Origin: Nissolia schottii
Lineage: Eukaryota; Streptophyta; Magnoliopsida; Fabales; Fabaceae
Direction of reading: 5' to 3'
Length of the DNA: 64,000 nt
Assembly (NCBI GenBank): GCA_003254905.1
Contig: QANU01033078.1
Location: 42,959-106,958, forward strand
Below, piece after piece: positions 23,509 to 32,868 of this stretch. The position numbers and the translations under genes are program-made. Each line of letters begins with the position of its first letter. The stretch's first letter is position 1. Below the pieces are notes generated by a model. The model worked only from the letters and a program-made list of their open reading frames with translations, was not told where the DNA came from and did not search any database.

Positions 23509-23989
23509 GTCATGGGTTGGGTGTTTGGGTTATGCCACGTGGCGCGCCGCATCAGCACACTCAACTCTCACCCAACCCCAGGGACTAAAACCTAATTTTT
23601 AAATTTTGCAGGGACTAAAACTTTTACATAAGGACTAAAACCAAACTTTCAAATTTTACAGGGACCAAAAACATAATTAACCCTATAACTTATGAGTAGG
23701 TACCATACTTCCTATTGAAGTTTCAGGTTAATTCTAACATGGTCCAGGTACCTACTAAGACCATTTTGGTCTATGGTAAAAAATAATACTTGAAAAAGTT
23801 AAAGGACTAACTTGCAAAATATAAATTAATGTTACACATTATTTTAATTCATTATTAATGGGAGCATTAATTGTGGTTTCTCTCCTTTTCAACAGATCTA
23901 GAAACTTCCCTCTTTACTCAACATTGCAACAATTCTCCTGTGTGCTCCGACCATTGGTCAACATCGCTCCCACACCGCGCTAAACCCAT

Positions 23990-24160
23990 GATAACGTTAC
24001 TGTTGGTCTAAGGATTGATAACCGACGCTAAATCCGTATGTCTTTACCATCGGCCAGTGGACATAAACCGACGGTCATGTACCATAAAACGCAACATTTT
24101 ATCTTACTCACTTTACCTTCGGTTAGTCTCTGACGGTAATAGACTAACATATTTTCTTTT
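23990..24160. repeat. CACTA-type TTACCGTCGG subterminal repeats
   Basis: Degenerate copies such as ACCGACGCTAAATCCG, TTTACCATCGGCCAG, AAACCGACGGTCATG, TTTACCTTCGGTTAG and CTGACGGTAATAG occur in both orientations. They match the repeats beside the CACTA ends at 17334 and 31313 and lie just downstream of the TNP1-like gene, so they could be the original left subterminal region of that element. Confidence 0.75.
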
Positions 24161-24531
24161 TAAATTGTTTTACTTTACCTACACTGATTACAAAACAAGA
24201 GATATTTCTTTCACGTGACCTATACTAATTGAATGATGGTGCCAAAAAAATGTACTTAATTATTGGTTGGTTCGTTTGAGGGAGGGTCCCACAAGTTAGA
24301 TGCATTCAGTGGGAATTGAACCCGAATACTATATATACATGCTCGTTCGGTTAATCATCAAACATATCCGTTTTGCATTAAATTAAAAAAAAACATTTAG
24401 ATATAAATAACAACATATATATAAAAAGGATAATATATTTAATTCAATGATGTATAAATAAACAATATAGATAATTAATAAAAAAGGAAATATGTTTAAT
24501 TCATAAAAAAAAACATATTATAAGGACAACT

Positions 24532-26310
24532 TCATTCTCCTAAGTCGGGTGGAGAATGATCTTCATTATCATCGAAGGACGACGATGAGAACTCTAACTC
24601 GCTGGCCTCATTGGCGTCGTCCAAGTTGCTGGTCCCTCCACCCATTACTCTCATGAACCTCAAATACATTCTTTTCATTTGTTCTCTATGCTTCCTGAGT
24701 GTATCCTTGGTCCTTTTCTTTTCCCTCTGGAGCATGGCTTAAACCTCAGTTTGCTTCCTAGTTGACTCCGCCAACTGCACCGCCTGCTGAGTGAGCACCT
24801 GGTTCAACTTGAACACTGTCTCCCTGAGTGTGTCGACCTCTGACTGAGTGCTCGAAGACCCTGAGGCAAATCTACGGCGGCCTCCCCTGGTGGTCACCGT
24901 CAGTTGTGTGCCCCGACCGTAAACCCGATTACGGTTTCGGCCGCCGGCCACGGTTAACCATACCTCCTCCTCTTCGATCGGAGGTGGTACTGTGCTAGGG
25001 GTGCAGACTGCGTCTGCTGGGCCTGCGTCTCCCGAAGAACCTCATCAAATGTAGCCTGCGTAAATAATTGATGTCAAAGCACATTGATTATAATTAAATT
25101 AATAAGACAATGAAAATAGCTAATTAGTGAACAAGTTACAGTAGTTACTGCAATTTGCTCCGAGCGTTCGTCGACCCATTTTTCTTATCGCTCTTAAGCG
25201 TGTGTGTCTCGCGGAACAACTCTGACTCAGTTGGCGGCAGCCCGAGAGTTTTCTCCTGCATAAGCCAACCATGACTAATTAATTAGCCAATTAACATATT
25301 CATCAGCCACTAAATAAGTTATAATTACATAATTTATTACCAATCTCATCCGCGTGTCGTACATGGAGGCGGAACCTAATGTGCGCATGTTCCTGCCCCG
25401 ACCGTACGTCCGTGCACGCTTCGAGGCTTCCGACTTTGCCTTGTATTCTGGGCTCTCCCAGTAGGCCTTTAAGTACGCCAGCTGGTCAGCAGTCATCCAA
25501 TCGGGCTCCGGGGTCTTACCCTCTTTGATGTCCCGATACAGTTGATGCAGACGTCGGCCGACTCTATTCTGGAAAGCCCTCCTCAAGGCTTCCACATCAG
25601 CCTCATCGAAGACAAAATGATCCTAACAAATAAACACAGTTTAATCTAACGAATTCATCAAATAACACAATGCCGGTAATTCAGTAATTTCTCACCTTGA
25701 AGACATTGAACAAACGGGCTTTCTCGTCCTCCCGATAATCCTGATAATTCCTCGCGGCACAATTATAGCACTTCTTCACCACCTCCGTCACATACCCCTT
25801 TGCGACGGAGTGATTCTTAAACAAATACATACAAAATATTAAAACATGTTTCCATTAATAAAACATAATAATATAAAAATTTACACGATTAATTAATTAA
25901 CAAATAAATTAAAACATTAATGCATACCCGCTCAATATATCATCGACCTGCAGACGGGGCTTTGACTCCATAGAATGTGACGTATCGTCGTGTTCCTCCT
26001 GCTGTTGGGTCTCAGTGATGATGGGAGGAGTGCTATTCAGCGGCTGGCCATATCCAGGAAGTGGAGGGGAATAATTAGCGGTATGAGGACTGGCGGAAAA
26101 GGCCCCGTACTTCTCCGGCTCAGACGGCATCGACAGCGATTGCACCATACCAGGGGTGGGTATAAAGTCATCCCCTACCGGAGGTCCGTCCGATGAGCCG
26201 CCGGATCATCCATCGGAGCTTCCGGTCATCCTGCCACCCCTCCCTCGTTGCCCACTGGCTCGCACGGGGCAGTAGGCGGGCATTTTTCCCTTTCCTTTGT
26301 CGCTGGCCAT
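24532..26310 (-). pseudogene. CACTA TNP1-like (Ptta/En/Spm accessory) gene, broken
   Basis: Minus-strand exon-like blocks: 26310-25927 (MASDKGKGKMPAYCPVRASG, one in-frame TGA, then GGSSDGPPVGDDFIPTPG), about 25816-25696 (HSVAKGYVTEVVKKCYN), 25618-25343 (VFDEADVEALRRAFQNRVGR ... DWMTADQLAYLKAYWESPEY ... MYDTRMRL), about 25255-25145 (GLPPTESELFRETHTLK), and 25058-24532 (coiled-coil tail TLRETVFKLNQVLTQQAV, acidic C-terminus). The arrangement DxWxxLxxYWxSPEYxxKS followed by ELFRETHT is the plant Transposase_24/Ptta family carried by CACTA elements; it is thought to bind subterminal repeats. A premature stop and a frameshift near 24960 break it. The catalytic TNP2 transposase was not found. Confidence 0.8.
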
Positions 26311-26396
26311 GATTGCACGCTATATACCTATACAAAACTATTAATTTTAAGTGACCACAAACATATTCAAAATATCTTGAATGTGCAAACAATCAA

Positions 26397-26400
<4 letters not shown>

Positions 26401-26431
<31 letters not shown>

Positions 26432-26460
26432 NATCCAAACAATCAAATTTATATATATAA
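26401..26460. repeat. (TA)n microsatellite with single-N gap and duplicated flank
   Basis: A TA run of about 30 bases ends at an N (26432); on the other side the flank CCAAACAATCAAATTTATAT is repeated from just before the run. The simplest reading is two contig ends that overlap but were not merged. The real locus probably has one copy. Confidence 0.8.
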
Positions 26461-26799
26461 TCATCAAAAATTCTACACAGTTTAATCCCTAATTTTTTTA
26501 ACTGATTCCATTTTCACTTATTATTGAATAAAGATATAAAACAAATAATGTGTATGAGATACTGAGAACAAATCCTTCTAGAAATTGCAGACAGTATAAT
26601 ATTGTAATAAACAATAGAAACTAAATAAACAGTATTATAAAAAATAAAGTAAACAAAAGAATCAGCAAATTAAAATAGAAACAAAATCCATATTTTTTAC
26701 TGGAAAAGTTGGGGGTGGCGGTTGCACAGTAGTGGCCCGGGTTTGGTGGCGGTTGCACGGGGTGGCCCTCCGTTCGGCGACGGCTTTGCACAGCAGAGA

Positions 26800-26970
26800 A
26801 AGAGAGCTACCGAGAGTGAGAGTGAGTATGCGAGAGAGAGAGAGAGAGTGAGAGTGAGAGTAGGAGAGAGGAGCAGAGCAGGAGAGAGTGAGAGTAAGAG
26901 TGAGAGTGGAAGAGAGGAGCGGCGGTGGAGAGGGAGAGAGAAGTGAGAGTGAGAGTGAGAGTGTTTCTGC
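26800..26970. repeat. GA-rich tract (GAGAGTGAGAGT)
   Basis: Imperfect GAGAGTGAGA units over about 170 bases just upstream of the TNP1-like gene, possibly part of its promoter/leader. The Arg/Glu-rich open frame across it is a repeat artefact. Confidence 0.85.
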
Positions 26971-26994
26971 GCTGTGTGCGCTCTTTAAATAGTC

Positions 26995-27954
26995 ACATTC
27001 TACCGTCGGATATCACCGACGATATCGAAGTCATTACCGTTGGCAACATCGAAGATACCGCCGGTAACTCTTGAAGAGAAGTGACGTTTAATTTCTCGAG
27101 CACTTTACCGTTTGCTACATCCGACAGTAATGTAGCAGCAATAAATGCGCTTTTAAATGGCAAACCGTTTGCTGACGCGGCAGTTCATATTTTGAAACCG
27201 TTACTGTCGGCATTAACCGCCGGTAACTTTAGCGGAATTTGAATTGTGGAACGCAACCCCATGGCTAATTACCGTCGGCTATACTCGATGGTAATGTTGA
27301 CTTAGGGTTTAGGGTTTGTCCGTCTGCAGTTTCCCACGGTAAAATCAAATTAATTTTTGCCTAAGCTAGCGACACTTTAATTAAGCGATTAATAAATGAC
27401 AAAGTCCAAGATGGTGGTAGTCAGCTTGGGGAAATAATAATGTTAAGACCCCCAACCTGATTACCACTACCTCGGACTTCGCCTTTATCACTCTCCCAAT
27501 TAACGTGACGTCAGCCTGCTGGGCAAAAATTAAATGAATAATACATTGAGCGATTAATGAAGATAAAGTCCAAGACAGTGATAGTCAGCTTGGTGGTAGT
27601 CAACTTGAGACCCACCATCTATTGGGCCAAATCATCATTATTCTCCCAAGTGCATGACTACCATTATCTTGGACTTTGTCTCTATTCGATGGCTCAATTT
27701 ACGCAACGCCAGCCGCCTCACACCACGGAGAAGTATGGGGAGGATGGATGGGAGAATATGGTGCATTTGCGGAGTGTGGGGGGAAGGGGATTTTATAGCT
27801 ATCTGTGAAGACATTACGGTCGACTAAAACCGACGGTAACCAGGCGGTCAAAACCATTAATGGATACGTTGAACGTTAGGGAAAACATGCCATAAATATT
27901 TTTGAGACATTTACTGTCGATTTTAGCCGACGGTAAGAAGGAAAATTTATGGCG
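26995..27954. repeat. CACTA right subterminal repeats with hairpin units
   Basis: TTACCGTCGG-type words recur in both orientations from 27000 to 27320 and again from 27810 to 27945. Between them (27398-27690) a second motif alternates: AAAGTCCAAGATGGTGGTAG and TAAAGTCCAAGACAGTGATA against CTACCTCGGACTTCGCC and ACCATTATCTTGGACTTTGT, giving nested inverted repeats. Together these are the binding-site-rich end of a CACTA element, interrupted at 27960 by a solo LTR and resuming at 31081. Confidence 0.8.
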
Positions 27955-27959
27955 GTTTG

Positions 27960-30900
27960 TGTAACGTCCCGTTTTCCCCTTAGCGGAATTTCGCTAGATA
28001 ATTGTTGAGATATTTATATTTTTGGTTAAATCAGTAGAATTAGGAACCCTTGGAATTAAGAATTGTCTGTAGGAATATTTATGTATGTTTTCTCAAAATT
28101 CTGCAGACACTAGAACAAACCCTTTTTGCCGTCTGAACACAACCGCGCGTCTAAAGTATCCGTAAAAGGCGGCTACAGATGAGCATTCATAAATACCTAA
28201 GTGACCCTAAAATATTACTTAGGAAAAATTAGGAGATCACAAGGATGTGATCGGAATATTTTTAGAACAGCCATACGCGAAGTATCGGGACTAGAAACGC
28301 CAAAAACCTGATCAAAAAATTGATCTGCCGGAGCCCGTAAAATTTTGGCCACAAAATCAGCGAAGGAACAACAAAAGGATCAGCCATGAAGCAGCCCACT
28401 TGGCCAAGTCAACATTCAAACCAAATGAGTCATGAAAATGACATTTGGAATAAGGACAAAATAAGGGCATTTTGGGGATTTTTCCCCAAGGGCAAAATTG
28501 GAAAGTAAAATTCGGCCAAGAGGCCTATAAATACCGCTCAAATCAGAAATTTTGTGCAAAAATTGGAAAACCTAGCCAAAGCTCTGTCCGATTACACAAT
28601 CGACTGTTATTCAGTCAAAACAGAGACCCAGACACTTCCTATACACAACCTAGTTCCTGTTCTTCAGAAATCCCCTAACCTAAGCTCACAAAGAACCCTC
28701 AAAATCCATGGATAAATCTTGAGGGAACTCAGCCCAAGAGGAGTTAGAAGGCACCATAGCAAGCTAGAAGCCGTAGGAAGCATCGACACCAGGAAAACGT
28801 GGGTAAACCGATATAATCACTATCTATGTGATTTAGGATGTGTTGAGCTGTGTTTTGTGATAGAAATACCTGTGGTTAGGATTCCTTTTATGTGACTTTG
28901 ATGTATATTTATGTTGTTGATGGTTGTCTGGATCTGTTGGTACTGTCTGTGATTCTGTCAGAATTTAGGAACGCCTAAGACGGAAATAGGCATATGACTT
29001 GATTTTAAAGGGAACTGTATGCTGAGATTTTTATCATGAAAAACTAATGTCATTTTTGGATTCTACACGAAATTTTGAGAGGGGATGTCAAGTTTTATGA
29101 TTTTTGGAGTCCCCGATGAATTTCTCGGCAAACAGGTAGAAAACGAGATTTTTTATGGAAAAAGGGCAAAACGGAAATTTCACATCTTGGGACTGAAAAA
29201 CTGGGTTTGTTTTTAGAAAATATGGGTTTATAACTATCAAAAACCTTAAGGGCAAGTCTTGAGTCCATCGGGTTTTTGAGAACAAAAATTCCAAAGAAAA
29301 CGGGACGTTTACGGGGGCGAAACGGTAGTTTTGGGAAGGGGCAAACTGTAATTTCGTGGAAATGGGAATGAAATCTGACTTTTTAATCATGAAAAATGAT
29401 CTTAGGGCTATCAAAAACCTTGGGGTAAGGTCTTGGACGTCTCCGGTTTCTGATCACTATTTTCTGACAAAAACCAGACGTCTGTTCTACTAGTTACTAG
29501 TTTGATGTCTGTTTATGTTCAAGAAAGGTTGGAGCATGAATTTATGTTCTTTATATATGTTGAAATTGATGAGGAAAGTGAGTTTCTTATTATTGTTATA
29601 AATTGATGATTTATATTAAGGATATGTTTAAACCTGAGACGTTGAGCTATGTATGTTCTACGTGTTATGTGTTACATGAATATATGAATATGTGCCAGAT
29701 GTGCTATGTACTTCATGAGGTAATTGATAGGAAATTATGAGATTTATGATGGAATTGATTTTTAGATCATCGAAGTATGTTAATTGTTAGAAATTGAGGA
29801 TTTATGTTTAAGGCATATGGACTGTTAACTGAAATGGACTGTATTGATGTTGACTGGAATTGACTGTATTGATGTATATCTTATGTGATTACGTGTCATG
29901 GAATGGATTAAGGAAAGGAAAGTAAAAAGGAAAAAAAGGGCATGACGTCACTAAGTCCCTAAAAGGAAATAAAGGATGATAAGGTTAAAGGAAACCAATC
30001 CTTTCCTAGCTGTGCGAGGAGCCGGCAGGAAAGGCAAGCTGAACCCTGAGGTTACCTCATCCCTAGCACAAGGACGGCGGTAGATCTCCTCACCATCCCT
30101 AGTACAAGGATGGATACTCCTATCGTGGGCGATGATATTTCGTGGAAAGAGGAACCACTCAGGTTAAGCGCTGCCTGGTCCTCACGATATTGAGATGAAA
30201 CGTAGTTCGTATCGGTTATGGCCACTGCTACGATGGGGTTGAGCTTGAGTATGTGCTCTACGTGATATATAACTGTACATAAGTGGATGTGTGAAGAAGC
30301 TTATAATTAAAATGGGCACGGTTATAAGTGGACGCACACGGAAGCTTATTATGTGATTATGTGAATTATGTGATTATATTTGACTTAGGAAGGAAGGTAG
30401 AGAACAGATGACTTAGTTAATGAAGAATAGGTTCCCCAGTCACATAGTTAATTTAGACAAAGCTGCTCAGGCTTAGTATAGATTTTAATAATGAGTAGGG
30501 ATATAGTATAACTGTAAACACCTAGAAATCCCTGAGCGGCCTGAGCGTGAATAAGAATAAAAAGTCCCCTAGTCCCTAAGGTTTCTCACTGAGAGCTCCA
30601 CGTTCTCACCCCACTTATCCATGACTCCAGGGTTTGACGAGGAACACCAAGGTGAGCCACAGGAGGAGGAGCCGCACCCAGGGAGGATAGCAGAAGATTA
30701 GACAATTAGCTAATAGAGTTTACATGTGTACTTGTGCTTGTATGTGATGTGTCTAATTAATACTTATGATAATACTTATGTACCTGGGTATAAATGCACA
30801 GTGGACCGTTGTTTGTCGTATTGACATATGTGGATTATATCTCTTTTCTCTTTATTAAGCATGCTATGTTTCCGCTCGCAATGTATGCTTTAACGCTACA

Positions 30901-31075
30901 AGGCTCCTAATTTACTTTATGTAACATACAAACTAAGTTTTAAATTGGTCCATACTTTGGGTATTAATATTTTAAAATGCATAAATGGGACTAAGTACTT
31001 TCCGCACCAAAGTAGATAACAACTTAGCGAGCAAGTTTGCGACTTAAATGTAGGCTAGCTAGCTAGGGTGTTACA
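27960..31075 (+). mobile_element. solo LTR, 3.1 kb, gypsy chromovirus type
   Basis: Edges are TGTAACGTCCCG and AGGGTGTTACA, flanked by the perfect 5-base target duplication GTTTG at 27955-27959 and 31076-31080. No gag-pol lies inside, so this is a solo LTR left by recombination. Long LTRs starting TGTAAC are usual for Tekay-type chromoviruses. Inside, AT-rich U3 is followed by a GC-richer part near 30000-30230 and the conserved phrase CACTGAGAGCTCCACGTTCT near 30588, which has a counterpart in the second solo LTR. It inserted into CACTA subterminal repeats and so is younger than that element. Confidence 0.92.
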
Positions 31076-31080
31076 GTTTG

Positions 31081-31313
31081 TTGGAAATTGGATGCCTTTT
31101 CCAATGCATTACCGTCGGTTGTGAGCGACGGTAATGTCTTTTACCGTTGGTGTTACCGTTGATAAATCTTACCGACGGTAATCGGCTCATAGACTCCCGA
31201 TTTTCCTTCGTTGACCCGTTTTCCGTCGGGTTCGTAGATTTTGCCGACGGTATTACCGTCAGTCGTATACCGACGGTAATTTGCAGACGGTAATAGTCTG
31301 TTTTCTTGTAGTG
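31081..31313 (-). mobile_element. CACTA (En/Spm) right terminal region
   Basis: TTACCGTCGG-type repeats in both orientations lead to TTTTCTTGTAGTG ending at 31313, the complement of the CACTA end at 17334. The next bases (AAAGATTC) do not repeat the GCA before the left end. Together with 26995-27954 this is the right subterminal region, split by the solo LTR. Confidence 0.9.
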
Positions 31314-31384
31314 AAAGATTCTTTTCATCATTATTCCAAGTGTCATTGTAACATAATCATTGAAAAAAAAACTCAACAAAACCA

Positions 31385-31452
31385 CAAAAAAAAAAAAACT
31401 TTCCAACTATATCTACNAAAAAAAAAAAAAAACCTTTCCAACAATATCTACT
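31385..31452. other. assembly gap with duplicated flanks
   Basis: An A run plus CTTTCCAACTATATCTAC before the N at 31417 is repeated after it as an A run plus CTTTCCAACAATATCTAC. This looks like two overlapping contig ends joined by a one-base placeholder; the duplicated 35 bases are likely artificial. Confidence 0.8.
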
Positions 31453-31462
31453 TAAAATATCA

Positions 31463-31972
31463 CTAAATAAGACCGCGTCTATGAAATCCATCACACTCTT
31501 GCTCATCTGCTAAATCAATCCTCACAATCTTGACATCATAAACTAACCTAGACGCAATAAGGATGCAATTAATTGTGTGCACCAATTCAACAGAATTTTT
31601 TACAATGTGTGGTTTTAGATACTGAGCCACTCCTAAGCCTATGGGCAACGAAACTAACTTTGTTGAGATAAAAGTTTCATAAAGAACAGAAGCAGAAGTG
31701 TTCATCAGAATGGAAAGGGGAACCTTGAAATTGCAAGTGATCCTTGGCGACACAAGATAATCCTCGTCGATTGATACAAGATGACCTCTAGTGGGCTCCA
31801 CGAAGAGCCTGTACCACTCTTGGACATGCAACTCTATAGTGATTTCTTGACACTTGATGTATGGTGATATTTCTTGCATACTACCAGTGCTCAATGTGTG
31901 GCTGCAATTGGTGCTGGGAATCATCAAATAAGGTGAAGAATCAGCCAAAGGGGAAATACAAACGTATGACAT
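31463..31972 (-). CDS. hypothetical protein, 169 residues
   Basis: An uninterrupted minus-strand frame begins at the first ATG after an upstream in-frame stop (MSYVCISPLADSS) and ends HRRGLI then stop. It has normal amino-acid composition, with no simple repeat, signal peptide or obvious membrane helix; the middle is rich in beta-type residues (ITIELHVQEWYRLFVEPTRG, LIASRLVYDVKIVRIDLADE). I do not recognise the family. It ends 150 bases from the CACTA right end and a gap, so a downstream part may be lost; the acidic run near the C-terminus would fit a region before a missing domain, but that is speculation. It could be a young or truncated host gene. Confidence 0.45.
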   Translation of the reverse strand: MSYVCISPLADSSPYLMIPSTNCSHTLSTGSMQEISPYIKCQEITIELHVQEWYRLFVEPTRGHLVSIDEDYLVSPRITCNFKVPLSILMNTSASVLYETFISTKLVSLPIGLGVAQYLKPHIVKNSVELVHTINCILIASRLVYDVKIVRIDLADEQECDGFHRRGLI

Positions 31973-32639
31973 TCTTGGCAATTTGGAAGAAGTAGAACCC
32001 TCAATGGCAACAAGCAAGAATGAGTGTGTATGGAATCAACCCAAAGTGGAACTCTTGGTTTAGAAATCAAATATTGTGTTTGAGAGTTTAAAGGAAGAAA
32101 CAAATTTATATGAAAAATCTCATCGGACTTGGTTCCTTTAATTTTGAAATTATGCAAAATCAATAGAATTTGATATTCAAATTTAAAAACAAATCATATC
32201 AAATCAATTTCTATCCTAACCATTCTAAACATAAGATAATATACTTCAATACAATATATTTTTAAATCAATTCAAATCTTATTTTTATATAAATATTTAA
32301 AACAAGATACAACTTAAAAATAAATTCAATTTAAATCAAATTATTTCCTAAATTTAATAAATTTCAATGTGCTTAATATTTGTATCAACAACATAACATT
32401 CCTAACAAATCAAAGATAAATATAATTATATCAATAATGGTTATATATAGATAGAGTTTAACTTTTATCACTGTAATCTCTTTTTATATTATCATTCAAT
32501 CAAATCTTATTAAACAATTGACCTTCTCTCTCACTCTTTTGAAAGTTATACATACTAAAAAATTTAATTGAATAACAAGGTAAAAAACTTTTCTCTCTCT
32601 CACACACACACATTAAGATAGAGTTTAATTGCACGAGAG
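31973..32639. other. AT-rich spacer
   Basis: Upstream region of the 169-residue frame: AT-rich, with no second gene and no repeat edges. A CACACACACA stretch lies near 32603. Confidence 0.45.
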
Positions 32640-32868
32640 ATGTATGTTTCGGATCCTAGAGCTCCGTGGAGGATGATGGTCGGTCGGGACGAATACCTGC
32701 AAGGACTCCGATGCCTAAGTCAGTAAAGGGTTGAGGTGTGGGTGTAAAGTATGGGTCTAGAGTCTGAGAGCGTACCTGACTGGCTAGCCCTGTTTATATA
32801 CCTAGATGGTATCCGTGATTTCCTCAATCCCGTGGATATCCTTCCTGTTTTGCCTCCGGGGATCGCGG
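32640..32868 (-). mobile_element. LTR fragment, left part, split by solo LTR
   Basis: On the minus strand a TATA-like TATATAAACAGG (about 32790-32802) is followed by CTGACTTAGGCATCGGAGTC and CTTGCAGGTATTCGTCC, the R-U5 wording also seen at 10330-10360. It is interrupted at 32868 by the second solo LTR and probably continues at 35617. The minus-strand open frame across it is incidental. Confidence 0.5.

Larger units (their letters stand above)
22658..23684. mobile_element. Mutator-like element with long terminal inverted repeats
   Basis: The ends GGGTTAATTATGTTTTTGGT and its complement ACCAAAAACATAATTAACCC start inverted repeats of about 150 bases that both contain GCCACGTGGCATAACCC on their inner side. 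The direct repeat ATAACTTA (22650-22657 and 23685-23692) flanks the element, giving an 8-base visible target duplication, one short of the usual 9 for Mutator. No transposase is present. The interior (about 22860-23480) is GC- and C-rich, unlike its surroundings, as in Pack-MULEs that have captured host DNA. A single-N gap at 23508 lies inside. Confidence 0.8.

Noticed and set aside
24300..24345. GGGTTCAATTCCCAC on the minus strand, resembling a tRNA B box
   Set aside because: No matching A box, acceptor stem or anticodon arm at the right distance.
26722..26946. 74-codon Arg/Glu-rich frame
   Set aside because: Produced by the GAGAGTGAGA repeat.
31081..31406. 111-codon minus-strand frame across the CACTA right end
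   Set aside because: Reads through subterminal repeats, the element end and a poly-A gap region; not a gene.
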